Part shown: one piece after another, positions 1 to 13,818 of the stretch
Layout: the number at the start of each line of letters is the position of its first letter
Position numbering within the stretch: the first letter of the stretch is position 1
Assembly (NCBI GenBank): GCA_023053545.1
Contig: JAKZAN010000065.1
Span: forward strand, 1 to 64,000
DNA length: 64,000 nt
Direction of reading: 5' to 3'
From: Lepidurus packardi
Taxonomy: Eukaryota > Arthropoda > Branchiopoda > Notostraca > Triopsidae
The notes under the pieces: generated by a model
The model's database searches: none
What the model was told of the DNA's origin: nothing
The model's input: only the letters and a program-made list of their open reading frames with translations
Made by a program: the position numbers and the translations under genes

Positions 1-81
1 ATTCCTTACGGACTGAACAAATTCCTTACGGACTTAATAAATTCCTTACGGACTTAATTAATTCATTACGGACTGAACTAA

Positions 82-1556
82 TTCTTTAGGATTGATTGAA
101 TTCCTTTCTTACTGAATTAATTCCTTACGGATTGAATTAATTCCTTACGGATTTAATTAATTCCTTACGGACTTAATTAATTCCTTACGGACTTAATTAA
201 TACTTTACGGACTGAATCAATTCCTTACGGACTGAACTAATTCCTTACGGATTTAATTATTTCCTTACGGACTTAATTAATTCCTTACGGATTTAATTAA
301 TTCCTTACGGACTTAATTAATTCGTTGCGGACTGAATTAATTCCTTACGGACTGAATTAATTCCTTACGGACTGAATTAATTCTTTACGGGCTGAAGTAA
401 TTCATTACGGACTGAATTAATTCCTTACGGACTTAAATAATTCCTTACGGACTTAATTAATTCCTTACGGACTGAACAAATTCCTTACGGACTTAATTAA
501 TTCTTTACGGACTGAAATAATTCCTTACGGACTGAATTAGTTCCTTACGGACTTAATTAATACTTTACGGACTGAATTAATTCCTTACGGACTGAACAAA
601 TTCCTTACGGACTTAATTAATTCCTTACGGACTTAATTAATTCTTTACGGACTGAAATAATTCCTTACGGACTGAATTAATTCCTTACGGACTTAATTAA
701 TACTTTACGGACTGAATTAATTCCTTACGGACTGAATTAATTCCTTACGGACTTAATTAATTCCTTACGGACTTAATTAATTCTTTACGGACTGAAATAA
801 TTCCTTACGGACTGAATTAATTCCTTACGGACTTTATGAATACTTTACGGACTGAATTAATTCCTTACGGATTTAATTAATTCCTTATGGACTTAATTAA
901 TTCCTTACGGACTGAACAAATTCCTTACGGACTTAATTAATTCCTTACGGACTGAACAAATTCTTTACGGACTTAATTAATTCCTTACGGACTGAACAAA
1001 TTCCTTACGGACTTAATTAATTCCTTACGGACTGAACAAATTCCTTACGGACTTAATTAATTCCTTACGGACTGAACATATTCCTTACGGACTTAATAAA
1101 TTCCTTACGGACTGAATTAATTCTTTACGGACTGAATTAATTCATTACGGACTGAATTAATTCCTTACGGACGGAACAAATTCCTTACGTACTGAACATA
1201 TTCCTTACGGACTTAATTAACTCCTTACGGACTTAATTAATTCTTTACGGAATTAATTCCTTACGGACTGAATTAATTCTTTACGGACTTAATTAATTCC
1301 TTATGGACTTAATTAATTCTTTACGGACTGAAAAAATTCCTTACGGACTGAATTAATTCCTTACGGACTTAATTAATACTTTACGGACTGAATTAATTCC
1401 TTACGGACTGAATTAATTCCTTACGGACTTAATTAATTCCTTACGGACTTAATTAATTCCTTACGGACTGAACAAATTCCTTACGGACTTAATTAATACC
1501 TTACGGACTTAATAAATTCCTTACGGACTTAATTAATTCCTTACGGACTGAATTAA
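82..1556 (+). repeat. 1.5-kb higher-order repeat, copy A1
   Basis: This unit runs from one TTCTTTAGGATTGATTGAA marker (82) to the next (1557), 1475 bp. It has the same marker spacing as 4869-6343, and shares rare monomers such as GGATTTAATTATTTCC, TTCGTTGCGG and GGGCTGAAGTAATTC in the same order. Small whole-monomer gains and losses occur inside. This is the first of three copies. Confidence 0.8.
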
Positions 1557-3673
1557 TTCTTTAGGATTGATTGAATTCCTTTCTTACTGAATTAATTCCT
1601 TACGGACTGAATTAATTCCTTACGGATTTAATTAATTCCTTACGGACTTAATTTATTCCTTACGAACTGAGCCAATTCCTTTCGGACTTAATTAATTCCT
1701 TACGGACTGAACAAATTCCTTACGGACTTAATTAATTCCTTACGGACTGAACAAATTCCTTACGGACTTAATAAATTCCTTACGGACTGAATTAATTCTT
1801 TACGGACTGAATTAATTCATTACGGACTGAATTAATTCCTTACGGACTGAACAAATTCCTTACGGACTGAACATATTCCTTACGGACTTAATTAACTCCT
1901 TACGGACTTAATTAACTCCTTACGGACTGAATTAATTCCTTACGGACTGAATTAATTCCTTACGGACTTAATTAATTCCTTACGGACTTAATTAATTCTT
2001 TACGGACTGAAATAATTCCTTACGGACTGAATTAATTCCTTACGGACTTTATGAATACTTTATGGACTGAATTAATTCCTTACGGATTTAATTAATTCCT
2101 TACGGACTTAATTAATTCCTTACGGACTGAACAAATTCCTTACTGACTTAATTAATTCCTTTCGGACTGAACAAATTCCTTACGGACTTAATTAATTCCT
2201 TACGGACTGAATTAATTCCTTACGGACTTAATTAATTCTTTACGGACTTAATTAATTCCTTACGGACTGAACAAATTCCTTACGGACTTAATTAATTCCT
2301 TACGGACTTAATTAATACTTTACGGACTGAATTAATTCCTTACCGACTGAATTAATTCCTTACTCACTTAATTAATTCCTTACGGACTTAATTAATTCCT
2401 TACGGACTGAATTAAGTCTTTAGGATTGATTGAATTCCTTTCTTACTGAATTAATTCCTTACGGACTGAATTAATTCCTTACGGACTTAATAAATTCCTT
2501 ACGGACTGAATTAATTCTTTACGGACTGAATTAATTCATTACGGACTTAATTAATTCCTTACGGACTGAACAAATTACTTACGGACTTAATAAATTCCTT
2601 ACGGACTGAATTAATTCCTTACGGACTGAATTAATTCATTACGGACTGAATTAATTCCTTACGGACTGAACAAATTCCTTACGGACTGAACATATTCCTT
2701 ACGGATTTAATTAACTCCTTACGGACTTAATTAACTCCTTACGGACTGAATTAATTCCTTACGGACTGAATTAATTCCTTACGGACTTAATTAATTCCTT
2801 ACGGACTTAATTAATTCTTTACGGACTGAAATAATTATTTACGGACTGAATTAATTCCTTACGGACTTTATGAATACTTTACGGACTGAATTAATTCCTT
2901 ACGGATTTAATTAATTCCTTACGGACTTAATTAATTCCTTACGGACTGAACAAATTCCTTACGGACTTAATTAATTCCTTACGGACTGAACAAATTCCTT
3001 ACGGACTTAATTAATTCCTTACGGACTGAATTAATTCCTTACGGACTTAATTAATTCTTTACGGACTTAATTAATTCCTTACGGACTGAACAAATTCCTT
3101 ACGGACTTAATTAATACTTTACGGACTGAATTAATTCCTTACCGACTGAATTAATTCCTTACGGACTTAATTAATTCCTTACGGACTGAATTAAGTCTTT
3201 AGGATTGATTGAATTCCTTTCTTACTGAATTAATTCCTTACGGACTGAATTAATTCCTTACGGACTTAATAAATTCCTTACGGACTGAATTAATTCTTTA
3301 CGGACTGAATTAATTCATTACGGACTTAATTAATTCCTTACGGACTGAACAAATTCCTTACGGACTTAATAAATTCCTTACGGACTGAATTAATTCCTTA
3401 CGGACTGAATTAATTCATTACGGACTGAATTAATTCCTTACGGACTGAACAAATTCCTTACGGACTGAACATATTCCTTACGGACTTAATTAACTCCTTA
3501 CGGACTTAATCAATTCTTTACGGACTTAATTAATTCCTTACGGACTGAATTAATTCTTTACGGACTTAATTAATTCCTTATGGACTTAATTAATTCTTTA
3601 CGGACTGAAAAAATTCCTTACGGACTTAATAAATTCCTTACGGACTTAATTAATTCATTACGGACTGAACTAA

Positions 3674-4868
3674 TTCTTTAGGATTGATTGAATTCCTTTC
3701 TTACTGAATTAATTCCTTACGGATTGAATTAATTCCTTACGGATTTAATTAATTCCTTACGGACTTAATTAATTCCTTACGGACTTAATTAATACTTTAC
3801 GGACTGAATTAATTCCTTACGGACTGAACTAATTCCTTACGGACTTAATTAATTCCTTACGGACTTAATTAATTCCTTACGGATTTAATTAATTCCTTAC
3901 GGATTTAATTAATTCGTTGCGGACTGAATTAATTCCTTACGGACTGAATTAATTCCTTACGGACTGAATTAATTCTTTACGGGCTGAAATAATTCCTTAC
4001 GGACTTAATTAATTCCTTATGGACTGAACAAATTCCTTACGGACTTAATTAATTCTTTACGGACTGAAATAATTCCTAACGGACTGAATTAATTCCTTAC
4101 GGACTTAATTAATACTTTACGGACTGAATTAGTTCTTTACGGACTGAACAAATTCCTTACGGACTTAATTAATTCCTTACGGACTTAATTAATTCTGTAC
4201 GGACTGAAATAATTCCTTACGGACTGAATTAATTCCTTACGGACTTAATTAATACTTTACGGACTGAATTAATTCCTTAAGGACTGAATTAATTCATTAC
4301 GGACTTAATTAATTCCTTACGGACTTAATTAATTCTTTACGGACTGAAATAATTCCTTACGGACTGAATTAATTCCTTACGGACTTTATGAATACTTTAC
4401 GGACTGAATTAATTCCTTACGGATTTAATTAATTCCTTACGGACTTAATTAATTCCTTACGGACTGAACAAATTCCTTACGGACTGAACAAATTCCTTAC
4501 GTACTGAACATATTCCTTACGGACTTAATTAACTCCTTACGGACTTAATTAATTCTTTACGGACTTAATTCCTTACGGACTGAATTAATTCTTTACGGAC
4601 TTAATTAATTCCTTATGGACTTAATTAATTCTTTACGGACTGAAAAAATTCCTTTCTTACTGAATTAATTCCTTACGGACTGAATTAATTCCTTACGGAC
4701 TTAATTAATTCCTTACGGACTGAACAAATTCCTTACGGACTTAATTAATTCCTTACGGACTGAACAAATTCCTTACGGACTTAATTAATTCCTTACGGAC
4801 TGAACAAATTCCTTACGGACTTAATAAATTCCTTACGGACTTAATTAATTCATTACGGACTGAACTAA
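3674..4868 (+). repeat. 1.2-kb higher-order segment, copy 1
   Basis: This segment carries a run of private variants in fixed order: CTTATGGACTGAACA, CCTAACGG, CTGTACGG and CTTAAGG. The same series recurs about 4788 bp downstream within 8459-9577. One visible difference is TTCATTACGG near 4290 against TTCCTTACGG near 9080. It links the marker at 3674 to the A2 unit. Confidence 0.8.
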
Positions 4869-6343
4869 TTCTTTAGGATTGATTGAATTCCTTTCTTACT
4901 GAATTAATTCCTTACGGATTGAATTAATTCCTTACGGATTTAATTAATTCCTTACGGACTTAATTAATTCCTTACGGACTTAATTAATACTTTACGGACT
5001 GAATCAATTCCTTACGGACTGAACTAATTCCTTACGGATTTAATTATTTCCTTACGGACTTAATTAATTCCTTACGGATTTAATTAATTCCTTACGGACT
5101 TAATTAATTCGTTGCGGACTGAATTAATTCCTTACGGACTGAATTAATTCCTTACGGACTGAATTAATTCTTTACGGGCTGAAGTAATTCATTACGGACT
5201 GAATTAATTCCTTACGGACTTAAATAATTCCTTACGGACTTAATTAATTCCTTACGGACTGAACAAATTCCTTACGGACTTAATTAATTCTTTACGGACT
5301 GAAATAATTCCTTACGGACTGAATTAGTTCCTTACGGACTTAATTAATACTTTACGGACTGAATTAATTCCTTACGGACTGAACAAATTCCTTACGGACT
5401 TAATTAATTCCTTACGGACTTAATTAATTCTTTACGGACTGAAATAATTCCTTACGGACTGAATTAATTCCTTACGGACTTAATTAATACTTTACGGACT
5501 GAATTAATTCCTTACGGACTGAATTAATTCCTTACGGACTTAATTAATTCCTTACGGACTTAATTAATTCTTTACGGACTGAAATAATTCCTTACGGACT
5601 GAATTAATTCCTTACGGACTTTATGAATACTTTACGGACTGAATTAATTCCTTACGGATTTAATTAATTCCTTACGGACTTAATTAATTCCTTTCGGACT
5701 GAACAAATTCCTTACGGACTTAATTAATTCCTTACGGACTGAACAAATTCCTTACGGACTTAATTAATTCCTTACGGACTGAACAAATTCCTTACGGACT
5801 TAATTAATTCCTTACGGACTGAACAAATTCCTTACGGACTTAATTAATTCCTTACGGACTGAACAAATTCCTTACGTACTGAACATATTCCTTACGGACT
5901 TAATTAACTCCTTACGGACTTAATTAATTCTTTACGGACTTAATTCCTTACGGAGTGAATTAATTCTTTACGGACTTAATTAATTCCTTATGGACTTAAT
6001 TAATTCTTTACGGACTGAAAAAATTCCTTACGGACTTAATTAATTCCTTACGGACTGAACAAATTCCTTACGGACTTAATTAATTCCTTTCGGACTTAAT
6101 TAATTCTTTACGGACTGAAATAATTCCTTACGGACTGAATTAATTCCTTACGGACTTAATTAATACTTTACGGACTGAATTAATTCCTTACGGACTGAAT
6201 TAATTCCTTACGGACTTAATTAATTCCTTACGGACTTAATTAATTCCTTACGGACTGAACAAATTCCTTACGGACTTAATTAATACCTTACGGACTTAAT
6301 AAATTCCTTACGGACTTAATTAATTCCTTACGGACTGAATTAA
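4869..6343 (+). repeat. 1.5-kb higher-order repeat, copy A2
   Basis: Marker-to-marker length is 1475 bp, equal to copy A1. Rare monomers occur in the same order (GAATCAATTCC near 5000, TTGCGG near 5112, GGGCTGAAGTAATTC near 5175). It also forms the left end of a 5.3-kb super-unit repeated from 10129. Confidence 0.8.
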
Positions 6344-8458
6344 TTCTTTAGGATTGATTGAATTCCTTTCTTACTGAATTAATTCCTTACGGACTGAATT
6401 AATTCCTTACGGATTTAATTAATTCCTTACGGACTTAATTTATTCCTTACGAACTGAGCCAATTATTTTCGGACTTAATTAATTCCTTACGCACTGAACA
6501 AATTCCTTACGGACTTAATTAATTCCTTACGGACTGAACAAATTCCTTACGGACTTAATAAATTCCTTACGGACTGAATTAATTCTTTACGGACTGAATT
6601 AATTCATTACGGACTGAATTAATTCCTTACGGACTGAACAAATTCCTTACGGACTGAACATATTCCTTACGGACTTAATTAACTCCTTACGGACTTAATT
6701 AACTCCTTACGGACTTAATCAATTCTTTACGGACTTAATTAATTCCTTACGGACTGAATTAATTCTTTACGGACTTAATTAATTCCTTATGGACTTAATT
6801 AATTCTTTACGGACTGAAAAAATTCCTTACGGACTTAATAAATTCCTTACGGACTTAATTAATTCATTACGGACTGAACTAATTCTTTAGGATTGATTGA
6901 ATTCCTTTCTTACTGAATTAATTCCTTACGGATTGAATTAATTCCTTACGGATTTAATTAATTCCTTACGGACTTAATTAATTCCTTACGGACTTAATTA
7001 ATACTTTACGGACTGAATTAATTCCTTACGGACTGAACTAATTCCTTACGGACTTAATTAATTCCTTACGGACTTAATTAATTCCTTACGGACTGAATTA
7101 ATTCATTACGGACTTAATTAATTCCTTACGGACTGAACAATTCCTTACGGACTTAATAAATTCCTTACGGACTGAATTAATTCTTTACGGACTGAATTAA
7201 TTCATTACGGACTGAATTAATTCCTTACGGACTGAACAAATTCCTTACGGACTGATCATATTCCTTACGGACTTAATTAACTCCTTACGGACTTAATTAA
7301 CTCCTTACGGACTTAATCAATTCTTTACGGACTTAATTAATTCCTTACGGACTGAATTAATTCTTTACGGACATAATTAATTCCTTATGGACTTAATTAA
7401 TTCTTTACGGATTGAAAAAATTCCTTACGGACTTAATAAATTCCTTACGGACTTAATTAATTCATTACGGACTGAACTAATTCTTTAGGATTGATTGAAT
7501 TCCTTTCTTACTGAATTAATTCCTTACGGATTGAATTAATTCCTTACGGATTTAATTAATTCCTTACGGACTTCATTAATTCCTTACGGACTTAATTAAT
7601 ACTTTACGGACTGAATTAAATCCTTACGGACTGAACTAATTCCTTACGGACTTAATTAATTCCGTACGGACTTAATTAATTCGTTGCGGACTGAATTAAT
7701 TCCTTACGGACTGAATTAATTCCTTACGGACTGAATTAATTCTTTACGGGCTGAAGTAATTCATTACGGACTGAATTAATTCCTTACGGACTTAAATAAT
7801 TCCTTACGGACTTAATTAATTCCTTACGGACTGAACAAATTCCTTACGGACTTAATTAATGCCTTACGGACTTAATAAATTCCTTACGGACTTAATTAAT
7901 TCCTTACGGACTGAATTAATTCTTTAGGATTGATTGAATTCCTTTCTTACTGAATTAATTCCTTACGGACTGAATTAATTCCTTACGGATTTAATTAATT
8001 CCTTACGGACTTAATTTATTCCTTACGAACTGAGCCAATTCCTTTCGGACTTAATTAATTCCTTACGGACTGAACAAATTCCTTACGGACTGAATTAATT
8101 CCTTACGGACTGAACAAATTCCTTACGGACTTAATAAATTCCTTACGGACTGAATTAATTCTTTACGGACTGAATTAATTCATTACGGACTGAATTAATT
8201 CCTTACGGACTGAACAAATTCCTTACGGACTGAACATATTCCTTACGGACTTAATTAACTACTTACGGACTTAATTAACTCCTTACGGACTTAATCAATT
8301 CTTTACGGACTTAATTAATTCCTTACGGACTGAATTTATTCTTTACGGACTTAATTAATTCCTTATGGACTTAATTAATTCTTTACGGACTGAAAAAATT
8401 CCTTACGGACTTAATAAATTCCTTACGGACTTAATTAATTCATTACGGACTGAACTAA
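6344..8458 (+). repeat. 2.1-kb segment of a 5.36-kb tandem super-repeat, copy 1
   Basis: Bounded by TTTAGGATTGATTG markers at 6344 and 8459, 2115 bp. Every marker and the rare GAACTGAGCCAATT monomers (near 6447 and 8027) recur 5360 bp downstream in 11704-13818, which has the same total length. An internal 20-bp gain near 12180 in the second copy is offset by a loss near 12525. Confidence 0.85.
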
Positions 8459-9577
8459 TTCTTTAGGATTGATTGAATTCCTTTCTTACTGAATTAATTC
8501 CTTACGGATTGAATTAATTCCTTACGGATTTAATTAATTCCTTACGGACTTAATTAATTCCTTACGGACTTAATTAATACTTTACGGACTGAATTAATTC
8601 CTTACGGACTGAACTAATTCCTTACGGACTTAATTAATTCCTTACGGACTTAATTAATTCCTTACGGATTTAATTAATTCCTTACGGATTTAATTAATTC
8701 GTTGCGGACTGAATTAATTCCTTACGGACTGAATTAATTCCTTACGGACTGAATTAATTCTTTACGGGCTGAAATAATTCCTTACGGACTTAATTAATTC
8801 CTTATGGACTGAACAAATTCCTTACGGACTTAATTAATTCTTTACGGACTGAAATAATTCCTAACGGACTGAATTAATTCCTTACGGACTTAATTAATAC
8901 TTTACGGACTGAATTAGTTCTTTACGGACTGAACAAATTCCTTACGGACTTAATTAATTCCTTACGGACTTAATTAATTCTGTACGGACTGAAATAATTC
9001 CTTACGGACTGAATTAATTCCTTACGGACTTAATTAATACTTTACGGACTGAATTAATTCCTTAAGGACTGAATTAATTCCTTACGGACTTAATTAATTC
9101 CTTACGGACTTAATTAATTCTTTACGGACTGAAATAATTCCTTACGGACTGAATTAATTCCTTACGGACTTTATGAATACTTTACGGACTGAATTAATTC
9201 CTTACGGATTTAATTAATTCCTTACGGACTTAATTAATTCCTTACGGACTGAACAAATTCCTTACGGACTGAACAAATTCCTTACGTACTGAACATATTC
9301 CTTACGGACTTAATTAACTCCTTACGGACTTAATTAATTCTTTACGGACTTAATTCCTTACGGACTGAATTAATTCTTTACGGACTTAATTAATTCCTTA
9401 TGGACTTAATTAATTCTTTACGGACTGAAAAAATTCCTTTCTTACTGAATTAATTCCTTACGGACTGAATTAATTCCTTACGGACTTAATTAATTCCTTA
9501 CGGACTGAACAAATTCCTTACGGACTTAATAAATTCCTTACGGACTTAATTAATTCATTACGGACTGAACTAATTCT
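8459..9577 (+). repeat. 1.2-kb higher-order segment, copy 2
   Basis: Counterpart of 3674-4868 with the same private-variant series (CTTATGGACTGAACA near 8803, CCTAACGG near 8862, CTGTACGG near 8983, CTTAAGG near 9064). It is slightly shorter than the first copy because some monomers near its right end are missing. Confidence 0.8.
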
Positions 9578-10128
9578 TTAGGATTGATTGAATTCCTTTC
9601 TTACTGAATTAATTCCTTACGGATTGAATTAATTCCTTACGGACTTAATTAATTCCTTACGGACTTAATTAATTCTTTACGGACTGAAATAATTCCTTAC
9701 GGACTGAATTAATTCCTTACGGACTTTATGAATACTTTACGGACTGAATTAATTCCTTACGGATTTAATTAATTCCTTACGGACTTAATTAATTCCTTAC
9801 GGACTGAACAAATTCCTTACGGACTGAACAAATTCCTTACGTACTGAACATATTCCTTACGGACTTAATTAACTCCTTACGGACTTAATTAATTCTTTAC
9901 GGACTTAATTCCTTACGGACTGAATTAATTCTTTACGGACTTAATTAATTCCTTATGGACTTAATTAATTCTTTACGGACTGAAAAAATTCCTTTCTTAC
10001 TGAATTAATTCCTTACGGACTGAATTAATTCCTTACGGACTTAATTAATTCCTTACGGACTGAACAAATTCCTTACGGACTTAATAAATTCCTTACGGAC
10101 TTAATTAATTCATTACGGACTGAACTAA

Positions 10129-11703
10129 TTCTTTAGGATTGATTGAATTCCTTTCTTACTGAATTAATTCCTTACGGATTGAATTAATTCCTTACGGATT
10201 TAATTAATTCCTTACGGACTTAATTAATTCCTTACGGACTTAATTAATACTTTACGGACTGAATTAATTCCTTACGGACTGAACTAATTCCTTACGGACT
10301 TAATTATTTCCTTACGGACTTAATTAATTCCTTACGGATTTAATTAATTCCTTACGGACTTAATTAATTCGTTGCGGACTGAATTAATTCCTTACGGACT
10401 GAATTAATTCCTTACGGACTGAATTAATTCTTTACGGGCTGAAGTAATTCATTACGGACTGAATTAATTCCTTACGGACTTAAATAATTCCTTACGGACT
10501 TAATTAATTCCTTACGGACTGAACAAATTCCTTACGGACTTAATTAATTCTTTACGGACTGAAATAATTCCTTACGGACTGAATTAGTTCCTTACGGACT
10601 TAATTAATACTTTACGGACTGAATTAATTCCTTACGGACTGAACAAATTCCTTACGGACTTAATTAATTCCTTACGGACTTAATTAATTCTTTACGGACT
10701 GAAATAATTCCTTACGGACTGAATTAATTCCTTACGGACTTAATTAATACTTTACGGACTGAATTAATTCCTTACGGACTGAATTAATTCCTTACGGACT
10801 TAATTAATTCCTTACGGACTTAATTAATTCTTTACGGACTGAAATAATTCCTTACGGACTGAATTAATTCCTTACGGACTTTATGAATACTTTACGGACT
10901 GAATTAATTCCTTACGGATTTAATTAATTCCTTACGGACTTAATTAATTCCTTACGGACTGAACAAATTCCTTACGGACTTAATTAATTCCTTACGGACT
11001 GAACAAATTCCTTACGGACTTAATTAATTCCTTACGGACTGAACAAATTCCTTCCGGACTTAATTAATTCCTTACGGACTGAACAAATTCCTTACGGACT
11101 TAATTAATTCCTTACGGACTGAACAAATTCCTTACGGACTTAATAAATTCCTTACGGACTGAATTAATTCTTTACGGACTGAAGTAATTCATTACGGACT
11201 GAATTAATTCCTTACGGACTGAACAAATTCCTTACGTACTGAACATATTCCTTACGGACTTAATTAACTCCTTACGGACTTAATTAATTCTTTACGGACT
11301 TAATTCCTTACGGAGTGAATTAATTCTTTACGGACTTAATTAATTCCTTATGGACTTAATTAATTCTTTACGGACTGAAAAAATTCCTTACGGAATTAAT
11401 TAATTCCTTACGGACTGAACAAATTCCTTACGGACTTAATTAATTCCTTTCGGACTTAATTAATTCTTTACGGACTGAAATAATTCCTTACGGACTGAAT
11501 TAATTCCTTACGGACTTAATTAATACTTTACGGACTGAATTAATTCCTTACGGACTGAATTAATTCCTTACGGACTTAATTAATTCCTTACGGACTTAAT
11601 TAATTCCTTACGGACTGAACAAATTCCTTACGGACTTAATTAATACCTTACGGACTTAATAAATTCCTTACGGACTTAATTAATTCCTTACGGACTGAAT
11701 TAA
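10129..11703 (+). repeat. 1.5-kb higher-order repeat, copy A3
   Basis: Third copy of the A unit. Marker spacing here is 1575 bp, exactly 100 bp (five monomers) longer than copies A1 and A2. This fits gain or loss of whole monomers. It is followed, as is copy A2, by the segment with the GAGCCAATT monomer. Confidence 0.8.
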
Positions 11704-13818
11704 TTCTTTAGGATTGATTGAATTCCTTTCTTACTGAATTAATTCCTTACGGACTGAATTAATTCCTTACGGATTTAATTAATTCCTTACGGACTTAATT
11801 TATTCCTTACGAACTGAGCCAATTCCTTTCGGACTTAATTAATTCCTTACGCACTGAACAAATTCCTTACGGACTTAATTAATTACTTACGGACTGAACA
11901 AATTCCTTACGGACTTAATAAATTCCTTACGGACTGAATTAATTCTTTACGGACTGAATTAATTCATTACGGACTGAATTAATTCCTTACGGACTGAACA
12001 AATTCCTTACGGACTGAACATATTCCTTACGGACTTAATTAACTCCTTACGGACTTAATTAACTCCTTACGGACTTAATCAATTCTTTACGGACTTAATT
12101 AATTCCTTACGGACTGAATTAATTCTTTACGGACTTAATTAATTCCTTATGGACTTAATTAATTCTTTACGGACTGAAAAAATTCCTTACGGACTGAAAA
12201 AATTCCTTACGGACTTAATAAATTCCTTACGGACTTAATTAATTCATTACGGACTGAACTAATTCTTTAGGATTGATTGAATTCCTTTCTTACTGAATTA
12301 ATTCCTTACGGATTGAATTAATTCCTTACGGATTTAATTAATTCCTTACGGACTTAATTAATTCCTAACGGACTTAATTAATACTTTACGGACTGAATTA
12401 ATTCCTTACGGACTGAACTAATTCCTTACGGACTTAATTAATTCCTTACGGACTTAATTAATTCCTTACGGACTGAATTAATTCATTACGGACTTAATTA
12501 ATTCCTTACGGACTGAAAAATTCCTTACGGACTGAATTAATTCTTTACGGACTGAATTAATTCATTACGGACTGAATTAATTCCTTACGGACTGAACAAA
12601 TTCCTTACGGACTGATCATATTCCTTACGGACTTAATTAACTCCTTACGGACTTAATTAACTCCTTACGGACTTAATCAATTCTTTACGGACTTAATTAA
12701 TTCCTTACGGACTGAATTAATTCTTTACGGACATAATTAATTCCTTATGGACTTAATTAATTCTTTACGGATTGAAAAAATTCCTTACGGACTTAATAAA
12801 TTCCTTACGGACTTAATTAATTCATTACGGACTGAACTAATTCTTTAGGATTGATTGAATTCCTTTCTTACTGAATTAATTCCTTACGGATTGAATTAAT
12901 TCCTTACGGATTTAATTAATTCCGTACGGACTTAATTAATTCGTTGCGGACTTAATTAATACTTTACGGACTGAATTAATTCCTTACGGACTGAACTAAT
13001 TCCTTACGGACTTAATTAATTCCGTACGGACTTAATTAATTCGTTGCGGACTGAATTAATTCCTTACGGACTGAATTAATTCCTTACGGACTGAATTAAT
13101 TCTTTACGGGCTGAAGTAATTCATTACGGACTGAATTAATTCCTTACGGACTTAAATAATTCCTTACGGACTTAATTAATTCCTTACGGACTGAACAAAT
13201 TCCTTACGGACTTAATTAATACCTTACGGACTTAATAAATTCCTTACGGACTTAATTAATTCCTTACGGACTGAATTAATTCTTTAGGATTGATTGAATT
13301 CCTTTCTTACTGAATTAATTCCTTACGGACTGAATTAATTCCTTACGGATTTAATTAATTCCTTACGGACTTAATTTATTCCTTACGAACTGAGCCAATT
13401 CCTTTCGGACTTAATTAATTCCTTACGGACTGAACAAATTCCTTACGGACTGAATTAATTCCTTACGGACTGAACAAATTCCTTACGGACTTAATAAATT
13501 CCTTACGGACTGAATTAATTCTTTACGGACTGAATTAATTCATTACGGACTGAATTAATTCCTTACGGACTGAACAAATTCCTTACGGACTGAACATATT
13601 CCTTACGGACTTAATTAACTACTTACGGACTTAATTAACTACTTACGGACTTAATCAATTCTTTACGGACTTAATTAATTCCTTACGGACTGAATTTATT
13701 CTTTACGGACTTAATTAATTCCTTATGGACTTAATTAATTCTTTACGGACTGAAAAAATTCCTTACGGACTTAATAAATTCCTTACGGACTTAATTAATT
13801 CATTACGGACTGAACTAA
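11704..13818 (+). repeat. 2.1-kb segment of a 5.36-kb tandem super-repeat, copy 2
   Basis: Counterpart of 6344-8458 at an offset of 5360 bp and of identical length (2115 bp). It shares the order of markers and private variants such as GGACATAATTAATTCC and GGATTGAAAAAATTCC. One duplicated GACTGAAAAA monomer near 12180-12200 and one missing monomer near 12525 are the visible indels. Confidence 0.85.

Noticed and set aside
82..110. Insect telomere repeat (TTAGG) within the TTTAGG marker
   Set aside because: A single TTTAGG per marker, never in tandem. It is a variant of TTTACGG.
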